64,000 nt of DNA from VRUE01 sp963774405 (GTDB lineage Bacteria; Actinomycetota; Thermoleophilia; Solirubrobacterales; 70-9): NCBI GenBank assembly GCA_963774405.1, contig CAVZEV010000007.1:186001-250000 (forward strand), written 5' to 3'. Of the stretch, positions 8,859 through 17,029 are shown in pieces. Both the position numbers and the translations under genes were made by a program. The notes beneath the pieces were generated by a model. It searched no databases. It saw only the letters and a list, made by a program, of their open reading frames with translations, and was not told the origin of the DNA. How positions within the stretch are numbered: position 1 is the stretch's first letter; each line of letters starts with the position of its first letter.

Positions 8859-10070
8859 CTAGATCTTGTGCCTCTGCAGCAGCTTCTTGCCGATCACCAT
8901 GCGCTGGATCTCCGAGGTGCCCTCGCCGATCAGCAGCAGCGGCGCGTCGCGGTAGAGGCGCTCGATCTCGTACTCCTTCGAGTAGCCGTAGCCGCCGTGG
9001 ATGCGGAAGCACTCCTCGACGCACTCCTTGCCGGTCTCCGAAGCGATCAGCTTCGCCATCCCGGCCTCCAGGTCCGAGCGCACACCGGCGTCCTTCATCC
9101 GCGCCGCCTTGCGGGTGACGAGGCGGGCGGCCTCGATCTTGGTCGCCATGTCGGCGAGCTTGAACTGGATCGCCTGGTGCTGGGCGATCGGCTTGCCGAA
9201 GGTCTTGCGCTCCTGCGAGTAGCGCAGGGCGAGCTCGAGGGCGCGCTGGGCGATGCCGACGCCGCGGGCGGCGACGTTGACCCGGCCGACCTCGAGCGCG
9301 TCCATCATCTGCACGAAGCCCTCGCCGACGCCCTCTTCGCCGCCGAGCACGCGCTCCGGGGGGCAGCTGTAGCCGTCGTAGACGAGCTCGGTCGACTCGA
9401 CGCCCTTGTAGCCCATCTTCTTGATCTTGGGCGGCACGTTCAGACCCTTGAAGTCGCCCTCGCCGATTTCCTCCCAGGGCTTCTTCTCGGTGATGAAGCA
9501 GGTCATCCCCTTGTAGGCCGGTTCGGCTTTGGGGTCGGTCTTCATCAGCACGAAGACGACCGAGGAGCCGAGGCCGTTGGTGACCCACATCTTCTGACCG
9601 TTGAGCTCCCAGTTGCCGTCCTCGCCCTTCTTGGCGGTCGACTTGATGCCCTGCACGTCGGAGCCGACCTCGGGCTCAGAGAGCGAGAAGGCGGCGCGGA
9701 TCTCGCCGGTCGCCATCTTCGGCAGGAAGTACTCCTTCTGCTCGTCGGTGCCGAACTTCATCAAGAGGTAGGAGCCGATGAAGTGGGTGTTGACGACGCC
9801 CGAGATCGAGATCCAGCCGCGCGAGAGCTCTTCGACGATCATCGCGTAGGTGGTCAGGTCGAGGCCCATGCCGCCGTACTCTTCGGGAATCGTCACCCCG
9901 AAGAGGCCGAGCTCCTTCATTTCCTCGACGATCGGCTCCGGGTAGGAGTCCTCGTGGTCGTAGTGCTCGGCGTTGGGGATGATCTTCTCGTCGGCGAACT
10001 GGCGCACCATTTCGGTGATCGCCTGCTGCTCGTCGGTCTGCTCACGGAAGGCGGCGGTGTCTACGGCCAT
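8859..10070 (-). CDS. mcd: Acyl-CoA dehydrogenase, candidate methylsuccinyl-CoA dehydrogenase
   Basis: A 403-residue acyl-CoA dehydrogenase. It shows FSLSEPEVGSDVQGI (FAD/substrate loop), WVTNG, RKTFGKPIAQHQAIQFKLAD and a C-terminal IGEGTSEIQRM whose Glu fits the catalytic base. It oxidises an acyl-CoA to the 2-enoyl-CoA with FAD. Proximity of meaA, a MaoC hydratase and malyl-CoA lyase suggests methylsuccinyl-CoA as substrate, giving mesaconyl-CoA. Sequence alone cannot exclude a short-chain or branched-chain substrate. The ATG follows AGGAG and lies 5 bases after the pabB stop, so expression is probably coupled to pabB. Confidence 0.85.
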   Translation of the reverse strand: MAVDTAAFREQTDEQQAITEMVRQFADEKIIPNAEHYDHEDSYPEPIVEEMKELGLFGVTIPEEYGGMGLDLTTYAMIVEELSRGWISISGVVNTHFIGSYLLMKFGTDEQKEYFLPKMATGEIRAAFSLSEPEVGSDVQGIKSTAKKGEDGNWELNGQKMWVTNGLGSSVVFVLMKTDPKAEPAYKGMTCFITEKKPWEEIGEGDFKGLNVPPKIKKMGYKGVESTELVYDGYSCPPERVLGGEEGVGEGFVQMMDALEVGRVNVAARGVGIAQRALELALRYSQERKTFGKPIAQHQAIQFKLADMATKIEAARLVTRKAARMKDAGVRSDLEAGMAKLIASETGKECVEECFRIHGGYGYSKEYEIERLYRDAPLLLIGEGTSEIQRMVIGKKLLQRHKI

Positions 10071-10075
10071 GGCTC

Positions 10076-11545
10076 CTAGCTCGTCGGTGTCGGGGACAGA
10101 GGGCGGCGCTCGGAATCGTCCGGCGCGGCGGCAGGGGCGAAGGATATCGACGCGCCGCCGCCGAGCGCGGCGGCCGGCGCCGCGGCCTTGAGCAGCATCT
10201 CCTCGACCTCCTGCTCGGGATCGGAGTCGACGACGATCGCCCCGCCTGCCCCGATCGTCGCTTTGCCCGCTTCGAGGACGACCGTGCGGATCGCGACCGA
10301 GAGGTCGCAGGCGCCGCCGCCGAACCAGCCGATCGCGCCGGAGTAGACGCCGCGGGCGGCGCCCTCGAGCTCGTCGATGATCTCCATCGTGCGCCGCTTC
10401 GGTGCCCCGGTCATCGAGCCGGGTGGGAAGCAGGCGCGCACCGCGTCGAGCGGGCCGACGTCCGGGCGCAGGCGCCCGCGGATGGCGGAGACGAGCTGGT
10501 GCACGGTCTCGTAGCTCTCGATCGCCATCAGCTCCGCTACCTCGACGCTGCCGAGCTCGCAGACGCGGCCGAGGTCGTTGCGCATCAGGTCGACGATCGT
10601 CACGTTCTCGGCCTGGGACTTGACGCCGCCGCGCAGCTCGGCGGCGAGGCGGGCGTCCTCGGCGGGCGTGGCGCCGCGGCGGGCGGTGCCCTTGATCGGC
10701 CGCGCCTCGGCGTTGCCGTCGCGATCGACGGAGAGAAAGCGCTCCGGCGAGGAGCTGAGCACGGCGAGGTCGCCGAAACGCAGGTAGGCGGCGAAGGGCG
10801 CCGGGTTGGCGCGGCGGAGCGCCCGGTAGAGGTCGAGGGGATCGGCGCCGGTCTCGGTCTCGAACGAGTCGGTGAGGCAGATCTCGTAGCTGTGGCCGGC
10901 CGTCAGGTAGCGCTTGCAGGCCCCGATGTCCTCGCGGTAGCGCTCGGGCGAGCGGCGCGGCGCGAGCGGCGCGGCGGCGGCAACCCGCGGCTCGACAAGC
11001 GCGGGCAACCCGGCGAGGCGACGTTCGGTCGCCTCGATCCAGGGATCGGCCTCGCTGAGGCTGAGCAGGTAGGTGCAGCGCTCGCGCCGATCGAAGGCGA
11101 TCAGGCGGTCGGCGAGGACGAAGGCGGCATCCGGGGTCGAGGCGCGGTGGGCAGCGGCGCCGTCGCACTCGGCCTTGAGCTCGTAGCCGAGGTAGCCGGC
11201 AAAGCCACAGCCGAAGTCGAAGGGGAGATCGGCTTCAGCCGTGAGCAGGCGTGCCTGCTCACGGTCGAGGTAGTCGAAGATCGATTCGGGCCTGACCTCG
11301 ACCTCCCCGCCGCGCTCGACCCGGACCTCGCCCGCGGCCAGGTCGTAGGTGACCAGCGCCGCAAGCGGCCCCTCGCTGTCTCCCATGAAGGAAAAGCGGC
11401 CGCGCTCGCCCGCGGCGCTGCTGTCGAGCCAGAAGGCGTGCGGGCTCGCTCCGTATATATGGGCGAAGGCGCGCTCCGTATCGGCGAGGGCGTCGAGCCG
11501 GCGCACGGCGAGCGAGAGGGGCTCGGGCTCGCTATCGGTCGCCAT
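10076..11545 (-). CDS. pabB: Aminodeoxychorismate synthase component I
   Basis: Chorismate-binding enzyme of p-aminobenzoate (folate) synthesis, about 489 residues from the preferred ATG (MATDSEPEPLS). The chorismate domain has PIKGTARRG, whose lysine is typical of PabB rather than anthranilate synthase. It also has ENVTIVDLMRNDLGRVC, PPGSMTGAPKRRTMEIID and GAGGAIVVDSDPEQEVEE. An in-frame GTG at 11575 would add ten residues and overlap pabC. No clear ribosome site precedes either start. pabC diverges from it with about 20 bases between the starts, so their promoters must overlap. The acyl-CoA dehydrogenase gene follows directly. Confidence 0.9.
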   Translation of the reverse strand: MATDSEPEPLSLAVRRLDALADTERAFAHIYGASPHAFWLDSSAAGERGRFSFMGDSEGPLAALVTYDLAAGEVRVERGGEVEVRPESIFDYLDREQARLLTAEADLPFDFGCGFAGYLGYELKAECDGAAAHRASTPDAAFVLADRLIAFDRRERCTYLLSLSEADPWIEATERRLAGLPALVEPRVAAAAPLAPRRSPERYREDIGACKRYLTAGHSYEICLTDSFETETGADPLDLYRALRRANPAPFAAYLRFGDLAVLSSSPERFLSVDRDGNAEARPIKGTARRGATPAEDARLAAELRGGVKSQAENVTIVDLMRNDLGRVCELGSVEVAELMAIESYETVHQLVSAIRGRLRPDVGPLDAVRACFPPGSMTGAPKRRTMEIIDELEGAARGVYSGAIGWFGGGACDLSVAIRTVVLEAGKATIGAGGAIVVDSDPEQEVEEMLLKAAAPAAALGGGASISFAPAAAPDDSERRPLSPTPTS

Positions 11546-11565
11546 CCGGTGCAAGATATCCCGCA

Positions 11566-12354
11566 ATGTCAGCACCCCCCCACGCCGATCCCGGCAGGGG
11601 CGTCTTCGAGACCATGCTCGTCATCGCCGGGCGAGCGGTCGAGCTCGATGCGCACCTCGGCCGGCTCAGCGCCGGCGTCGCGACTCTCTATGGGGCTCCC
11701 CTGCCCGAGCGGGCGCGCGGCCTGGCGGTCGACGGCGCCGCCGGGCTCGAGCGGGGCAAACTACGCCTCACCGTCGTTCCCGCCGCCCGCGAGCTGTGCC
11801 TGCGAGTCGACGCCGAGGAGGTCGAGCCGGGCGTCGTCTTCCCGCCCGCGACGCGGGCCGCCGCGCTGCGCACGAGCGTGGTCGCCGGCGGCCTCGGCGA
11901 GCACAAGTGGGCCGACCGTGACCTGCTCGACCGCCTCGCCGCCGCCTCGCCGGGCGAGCTGCCGCTGCTGCTCGACGCCGACGGAACGGTGCTCGAGGCG
12001 TCGCGGGCCAGCGTCTTCGCCGTCGACGGCAAGCGGCTGCTGACCCCGCCCACCGACGGGCGCATCCTGGCCTCGCTCGCCCGCCGGGGGGTGATCGAGG
12101 TTGCGGCCGAGGCGGGGATCGAGACCTGCGAGGAGCGCCTCACGGTCGCCGACCTGCTCGCCCGCGAGGTCTTCCTCACCGGCTCGGTTCGCGGGATCGA
12201 GCCGGTCGCCTCGATCGACGGCGCCGCGCCGGCGCCGGCGGGTGAGCTCAGTGAGCGGCTTGCGGCCGCGTTGCGCCGCCGCTGGCGGGTGCCGAGAGGG
12301 GAACCCGCTGCAACTGTCGCAGCCGAGCGACCAGGCGGTCGGCCCGGGCGCTGA
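11566..12354 (+). CDS. pabC: Aminodeoxychorismate lyase (class IV aminotransferase)
   Basis: A 262-residue PLP enzyme of fold type IV. GRGVFETMLV opens the protein, and GEHKWADRDLL (about residue 109) holds the lysine expected to bind PLP. DADGTVLEASRASVFAVDG and FLTGSVRGIEPVASIDG are typical of the family. The divergent pabB supports release of p-aminobenzoate from aminodeoxychorismate rather than branched-chain transamination. Its 3' end overlaps the convergent small gene by about 107 bases. Confidence 0.85.
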   Translation: MSAPPHADPGRGVFETMLVIAGRAVELDAHLGRLSAGVATLYGAPLPERARGLAVDGAAGLERGKLRLTVVPAARELCLRVDAEEVEPGVVFPPATRAAALRTSVVAGGLGEHKWADRDLLDRLAAASPGELPLLLDADGTVLEASRASVFAVDGKRLLTPPTDGRILASLARRGVIEVAAEAGIETCEERLTVADLLAREVFLTGSVRGIEPVASIDGAAPAPAGELSERLAAALRRRWRVPRGEPAATVAAERPGGRPGR

Positions 12355-12694
12355 AGTCGCTGAGGCTGTCGTCGGACTCGCCGTTTCCGGCGCTTTCGCC
12401 CGCTCCCGGCGCGGGCGCAGCGGTGGGCTGCGGCGCGGGCGCAACCGCGGTCGCCGCGACGCGGTCCTGCACCGCGAGCGCGCTGGCGCTTGCCTGCTCG
12501 GCGAGGCCAGCGGCGCGCTCGGCCTGCTCGGCGGCGCTGATCGCCGCGGCGCCGACGGTCACCACGGCCGCCTCGGACGCTCGCGCGATCGTCAACGCCA
12601 GCTCCACCCGCCGCTCCAGCTCGCCGATCAGCGGCGGCCGCGAGTGCTCCGGCAACAACCAGTCCTGAGTGCTCTCACCGTCGCCGCCAGCCAT
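12248..12694 (-). CDS. Hypothetical Ala-rich protein with low-complexity linker
   Basis: About 148 residues from an ATG preceded by TTGGAGGGG. The N-terminal half is an alanine-rich amphipathic helix (about residues 20-75, likely coiled coil). A Pro/Ala linker follows (VAPAPQPTAAPAPGAG) and then a second short helix (FSARADRLVARLRQLQ). No catalytic motif or membrane segment was seen. It overlaps the pabC 3' end on the opposite strand, which is unusual but consistent with its good start site. The family is not recognised. Confidence 0.6.
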   Translation of the reverse strand: MAGGDGESTQDWLLPEHSRPPLIGELERRVELALTIARASEAAVVTVGAAAISAAEQAERAAGLAEQASASALAVQDRVAATAVAPAPQPTAAPAPGAGESAGNGESDDSLSDFSARADRLVARLRQLQRVPLSAPASGGATRPQAAH

Positions 12695-12749
12695 CCCCTC
12701 CAAGTTACGGCGCCGCCCACCAAACTCCTCCGGCGCCCAAGCAAGGGGC

Positions 12750-12794
12750 TCCGGTGCGCCTTTTCCTCGTATGAGGGGGAAAAGGCGCACCGGA
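12750..12794. repeat. Palindromic repeat, copy 1 (17-bp perfect stem)
   Basis: Arms 12750-12766 and 12778-12794 are perfect reverse complements starting TCCGGTGCGCC. A second copy lies at 52131-52177. Stem bases differ between the copies but pairing is kept (CTTTTCC/GGAAAAG here, CTTATCC/GGATAAG there). It sits in the spacer between the divergent small Ala-rich gene and mcl1. It may be a REP-like element or a bidirectional regulatory hairpin. Confidence 0.8.
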
Positions 12795-12864
12795 AGCAGG
12801 GGGTACGAACGGGCGTTTGGGTAGATTCCCGGTCTCCCGACGATACGAGCGAACCAGGAGCAGC

Positions 12865-13916
12865 GTGAGAAACCCCAGAGACTTCTTCCAGCCGCAGGCG
12901 ATCGGCGCGCCCGAGCCGTTGCGCGAGATCCCGGTCAAGCCCTCGCGGATGATCCACTTCCTCGACTTCTCCAACGAGAAGATGGTCGAAAAGGCCGCCG
13001 CCATTGCGGAGAAGACCGACATCCTGCTCGGCAACCTCGAGGACGCGATCCCGGTCGACCGCAAGGAGGCGGCGCGCCAGGGGCTGATCAAGGCGGCGAA
13101 GGAGTCCGACTTCGGCCAGACCGCGCTCTGGACCCGGGTCAACTCGCTGGAGAGCCCCTGGGTGCTCGACGACCTCACCACCCTGGTCGGCGAGATCGGC
13201 GATCAGCTCGAGGTCGTGATGGTGCCCAAGGTCGAGGGCGCCTGGGACATCCACTACGTCGACCGCCTGCTGGCCCAGCTCGAGGCCAAGGCCAAGCTCG
13301 AGCGGCCGATCCTGATCCACGCGATCCTCGAGACCGCCCAGGGCGTGGTCAACCTCGAGGAGATCGCCGCCGCCAGCCCGCGCATGCAGGGGATGAGCTT
13401 CGGCCCGGCCGACCTCGCCGCCTCGCGGCGGATGAAGACGACCCGCGTCGGCGGCGGCCACCCCGGCTACCGGGTGATGGAGGACCCGCCGATCCCGAGA
13501 ACCCCGAGGCCAACCGGGTCAGCGCCCAGCAGGACCTCTGGCACTACTCGATCGCCCGCATGGTCGACGCCTGCGCCGCGACCGGCATCCTGCCCTTCTA
13601 CGGGCCCTTCGGCGACATCAAGGACACGGCCGGCTGCGAGACCCAGTTCCGCGCCGCCTTCCTGATGGGCTGCGTCGGCGCCTGGTCGCTGCACCCGGTG
13701 CAGATCGACATCGCCAAGAAGGTCTTCAGCCCGCCCGCCGAGGAGGTCAGGTTCGCCAAGAAGGTGCTGGAGGCGATCCCCGACGGCGCCGGCGTGCACA
13801 TGATCGACGGCAAGATGCAGGACGACGCCACCTGGAAGCAGTGCAAGGTGATGGTCGAGCTGGCGGAAATGCTGGCGGCCAAGGACCCCGAGCTGGCCGC
13901 GACATACGGCCTCTGA
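12865..13916 (+). CDS. mcl1: L-malyl-CoA/beta-methylmalyl-CoA lyase, one frameshift
   Basis: HpcH/HpaI aldolase of about 350 residues. VRNPRDFFQP starts at a GTG preceded by AGGAG. Key stretches are PSRMIHFLDFSNEKM, LLGNLEDAIPVDRKEAAR (Mg-binding acid), WTRVNSLESPWVLDD, MVPKVEGAWDIHYVDRLL and MSFGPADLAASRRMKTT. The C-terminal half has YGPFGDIKD and WSLHPVQIDIAKKVF. It closely follows the actinobacterial Mcl of the EMC pathway, which cleaves beta-methylmalyl-CoA to glyoxylate and propionyl-CoA. The frame breaks near 13486-13491, where one C seems missing. Conserved sequence resumes at once, so error is likely. Confidence 0.85.
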
Positions 13917-13933
13917 GCCTGTTGTCGTCTTGA

Positions 13934-13960
13934 CGGCCCGGCCGGGATTTGGCCGGGCCG
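13934..13960 (+). terminator. GC-rich hairpin after mcl1
   Basis: A perfect 10-bp stem (CGGCCCGGCC with its complement) and a 7-base loop, 17 bases after the mcl1 stop. No T-run follows, so it may be a Rho-independent terminator of the GC-rich actinobacterial kind or only an RNA-stabilising hairpin. Confidence 0.5.
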
Positions 13961-14139
13961 GGCCTGACGAGTGAACCGCCTCGTCCGTTTTAAGCGTAAT
14001 CCCAATTCCCCATGCATTTTTCGTTCCGCGCTAACGTGAACGGACGTCCCTGCCGATAGGGGGGAGGAACCGGGAAATCCCCGCTCTAGCGCCAAAAATA
14101 CGAAGAAATCCCCCCTAAAAAAAGGTAACCCTCCCTCCC
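13961..14139 (+). promoter_or_regulatory. Structured leader before the polysaccharide cluster
   Basis: About 180 non-coding bases, less GC-rich than the neighbours. GACGAG/CTCGTC pair across 8 bases near 13974-13993. CGTCCGTT (from about 13992) pairs with AACGGACG (ending about 14047). A run GATAGGGGGGAGGAACCGGG follows near 14056-14075, then TCCCC. The bases just before the ATG (CCCTCCCTCCC) are not a ribosome site. The stems suggest a promoter plus folded 5' leader. I could not match it to a known riboswitch class. Confidence 0.35.
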
Positions 14140-15759
14140 ATGCAAAGCTCGACCGATCTCTCCATCGACAGCGCCTTTCCCGCCGCTGCTGAATCGCGTC
14201 GCGGCGCCCTGGTCCAGGACCGGCCCACCCTCGGCAGCCTGCCCCACGCCCGCCGCGGCCTCGGCTGGTGGCTGCCCCCGGTGGTCGACCTGCTCTCCTC
14301 CTCGGTCGCGCTTGCACTCGTCACCCTGATCGCCGGCGTCGCCGTCTTCCCCGCCTTCCCGATCGCGCCGCTGCTGCTCGTCGCCGTCAACGCCATGCTC
14401 GGGGTCTACGGCGCCAACGCCCCGAAGAGCGCCTTCGGCGGAGAAGACGGCATGGCCTGGCCGGTGATCCGCCTGCTGATGGCCGCCGTCTTCGCCTGGG
14501 CGACCTCCCTGATCACGCCGCTCGACGGCGCCTCGCAGCTCGGCCTCTGGATCGGCTTCGCCGTCCTCGACACCCTCGGCCGGGGACTGACCGCGCCGCT
14601 GCGCGGCCGCCTCGACAACGTCGAGCGCTGGGTCCTGGTCGGCGACGAAGCGACGGCTGAACGGCTGAAAGCCTATGAGCCGCTGCGCAGCTACGCCGCC
14701 ATCGTCTGCACGGTCGAGCCCTTCGAGGACCGCTCCAACCCGGCCGACCGCGTCGCTGCGCTGGAGATCGTCGACCGCTACCAGGCCGACCGCGTCGTGA
14801 TCGGCACTCAGCACGCCGACGACGAGAGCCTGCTCGACCTGGTCCGCGCCTTCAAGTCGATCGGCGTGCCGGTCAGCATGCTGCCCCGCCCGCTCGATCT
14901 GCTCGAGGCGCCCGCCGCCAACCCGAGCCAGGTCGGCGGCGTGCCGCTGATCGACGTCGAGGCGCTGGCCGCCCGCCACTCCACCCCCTACACCGGCCCC
15001 GACCGCCGCGCCGCCCGCAAGACCAAGGTCAGCGTCGTCGTGCCGGCGATGAACGAGGCGAAAAACATCGGCCACGTGCTGGAGCAGCTGCCCGACGGCC
15101 TGCACGAGGTGATCCTCGTCGACGGCAACTCTGCCGACGAGACGATCGAGGCGGCCCGCCGGGCCCGGCCCGACATCCGCGTCCTGGTCCAGAGCGGCCG
15201 CGGCAAGGGCGACGCCTTCCGCACCGGCTTCGCCGCCGTCACCGGCAACCTCGTCGTCATGCTCGACGCCGACGGCTCCGCCGACCCGGCCGAGATCCCC
15301 CGCTTCGTCGAGGCGCTCGAGGCCGGCGCCGACTTCGCCAAGGGCTCGCGCTACCTGCCCGGCGGCGGCAGCACCGACATCACCGGCCTGCGCAGCCTCG
15401 GCAACAGGGTGCTGAGCGGCTCGGCCAACATCCTCCACGGCACCCACTTCACCGACCTCTGCTACGGCTACAACGCCTTCTGGGCGCGCTGCCTGCCCTT
15501 CATCGCGCTCGACGTGCCCGGCTTCGAGGTCGAGACGCTGATCAACCTGCGGATTGCCGGCGCCGGGATGAAGATCACCGAGGTGCCGAGCTACGAGCTC
15601 GACCGCATCCACGGCGAGAGCAACCTGAAGACCTTCCGCGACGGCTTCCGCGTGCTCGGCACGATCCTCGGCGAGGCACGGCGGCGGCGCAGCATCCACC
15701 GCGAGCGGCCCGCCGGCGACCGCAGCGCCCAGGAAGTGAAGGCGACCGTCAGCGCCTGA
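14140..15759 (+). CDS. Membrane-linked family 2 glycosyltransferase with CoA-binding-like N-terminus
   Basis: A 539-residue fusion. The first 290 residues have three to four hydrophobic segments (about 48-150), then a Rossmann-like unit (NVERWVLVGDEATAERLKAY). That unit resembles the N-terminal half of WbaP/WcaJ sugar transferases but lacks their catalytic part. From about 295 a GT2 domain follows: VSVVVPAMNEAKNIGHVLEQ, VDGNSADETIEAA, MLDADGSADP and KGSRYLPGG, like polyprenyl-phosphate glycosyltransferases. It probably builds or loads a lipid-linked sugar at the membrane. It is the first gene of the polysaccharide region and faces wzt convergently 13 bases later. Confidence 0.8.
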   Translation: MQSSTDLSIDSAFPAAAESRRGALVQDRPTLGSLPHARRGLGWWLPPVVDLLSSSVALALVTLIAGVAVFPAFPIAPLLLVAVNAMLGVYGANAPKSAFGGEDGMAWPVIRLLMAAVFAWATSLITPLDGASQLGLWIGFAVLDTLGRGLTAPLRGRLDNVERWVLVGDEATAERLKAYEPLRSYAAIVCTVEPFEDRSNPADRVAALEIVDRYQADRVVIGTQHADDESLLDLVRAFKSIGVPVSMLPRPLDLLEAPAANPSQVGGVPLIDVEALAARHSTPYTGPDRRAARKTKVSVVVPAMNEAKNIGHVLEQLPDGLHEVILVDGNSADETIEAARRARPDIRVLVQSGRGKGDAFRTGFAAVTGNLVVMLDADGSADPAEIPRFVEALEAGADFAKGSRYLPGGGSTDITGLRSLGNRVLSGSANILHGTHFTDLCYGYNAFWARCLPFIALDVPGFEVETLINLRIAGAGMKITEVPSYELDRIHGESNLKTFRDGFRVLGTILGEARRRRSIHRERPAGDRSAQEVKATVSA

Positions 15760-15772
15760 GCCCGCGGCCGGC

Positions 15773-17029
15773 TCAGGCCGGCAGGCGCCAGCTGTGGGAG
15801 AGCAGGATGTTGCCGTCGGCCCCTTCGGCCGGCATCGGCCTGCCGTCCACGGCGCCGGGCTCGACGTCGAAGTAGGCCGCTGCCTGCAGCCCGTCCTGGT
15901 AGTGCTGGGCGCCCTTGAGCGAGACGTCGATCCGGTAGCGCCCCGGCAGCAGCGGCAGGGCGGCGATGTCGCAGTCGATCCGCCGGCCCTGTGACTCCTC
16001 GCGGACGTCGTCGGGGCCCGGCATTTCGCTGCCGAAGACGGTGACGCACTGGCCGAGGCTGTTGTTGACCATGATCACCGCGTGCATCGAGGGCAGCAGC
16101 TCGGTGAAATCGATGCTGATCCGCGCCGGCCTGCCGCCGATCACGACGTCGGGATGGCCGCTCTCGAGATCGACGATCGAGACCTTGCTGACGATGCTTT
16201 CGCGGCGGCCGTGGGCATCGCGGTCGGTGCGCTTGGTGAGGTCGTCGGAGGCGGCGCGCTCGAGCTTGGCCAGGTAGGCGTCGATCGCCTCGCCCACCGG
16301 CGCGTCGGAGACGACCGAGCCCCGCTCGAGCAGCACGCCGCGGTCGCAGAGGGCGCGGACGATGCCGAGGTTGTGCGAGACCACGATCACCGTCCTGCCG
16401 TCGCGGGCGACCTCGGCCATCTTCGCCAGCGAGCGCCGCTGGAAGGAGGCGTCGCCGACCGAGAGCACCTCGTCGACGAGCAGGATCTCGGGCTCGAGGT
16501 GCGCCGCCACGGCGAAGGCGAGACGGACCGACATGCCGCTCGAGTAGCGCTTGACCGGGGTGTCGACGAAGCGCTCGACTTCGGCGAAAGCGACGATCTC
16601 GTCGAAGCGCCGGCGGATCTCCTCGCGCCGCATGCCGAGGATCGCGCCGTTGAGGAAGATGTTCTCGCGGCCGGTCAGCTCGGGGTGAAAGCCGGTCCCG
16701 ACCTCGAGCAGCGAGCCGGTGCGGCCGGTCACCTCGACCCAGCCGGTGCTCGGCTCGGTGATCCGCGAGAGGATCTTCAGCAGGGTGCTCTTGCCGGCGC
16801 CGTTGTGGCCGATCAGGCCGACGACCTCGCCCTCGCGCACGGTCAGCGAGACATCGCGGACCGCCCACAGGGTGTCCGCCTTGCGGGACTCGCGGCCGCG
16901 GCGCGCCGTGCGCAGCGGGTGCCGCAGCGCCCCGCTGACGGTCTCCCGCAGGTTGCCGGTCTGGACCAGGCCGAGCTTGTAGCTCTTGCCCAGCCCCCGG
17001 GCCTCGATCGCGACGCCGCCGGCGCTCAT
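15773..17029 (-). CDS. wzt: Polysaccharide ABC exporter ATPase, Wzt type
   Basis: A 418-residue ATPase. It has Walker A GHNGAGKST, the signature YSSGMSVRLAFAVAAHL, Walker B EILLVDEVLSVGD and the switch histidine in VIVVSHNLG. After about residue 265 an extra beta-rich domain follows (ISIDFTELLPSMHAVIMVNN), as in Wzt proteins whose C-terminal domain recognises the exported glycan end. It powers export of a lipid-linked polysaccharide with Wzm. Its ATG overlaps the wzm stop (ATGA), so the two are co-translated. The C-terminal domain suggests that chain termini carry a recognition modification. Confidence 0.9.
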   Translation of the reverse strand: MSAGGVAIEARGLGKSYKLGLVQTGNLRETVSGALRHPLRTARRGRESRKADTLWAVRDVSLTVREGEVVGLIGHNGAGKSTLLKILSRITEPSTGWVEVTGRTGSLLEVGTGFHPELTGRENIFLNGAILGMRREEIRRRFDEIVAFAEVERFVDTPVKRYSSGMSVRLAFAVAAHLEPEILLVDEVLSVGDASFQRRSLAKMAEVARDGRTVIVVSHNLGIVRALCDRGVLLERGSVVSDAPVGEAIDAYLAKLERAASDDLTKRTDRDAHGRRESIVSKVSIVDLESGHPDVVIGGRPARISIDFTELLPSMHAVIMVNNSLGQCVTVFGSEMPGPDDVREESQGRRIDCDIAALPLLPGRYRIDVSLKGAQHYQDGLQAAAYFDVEPGAVDGRPMPAEGADGNILLSHSWRLPA

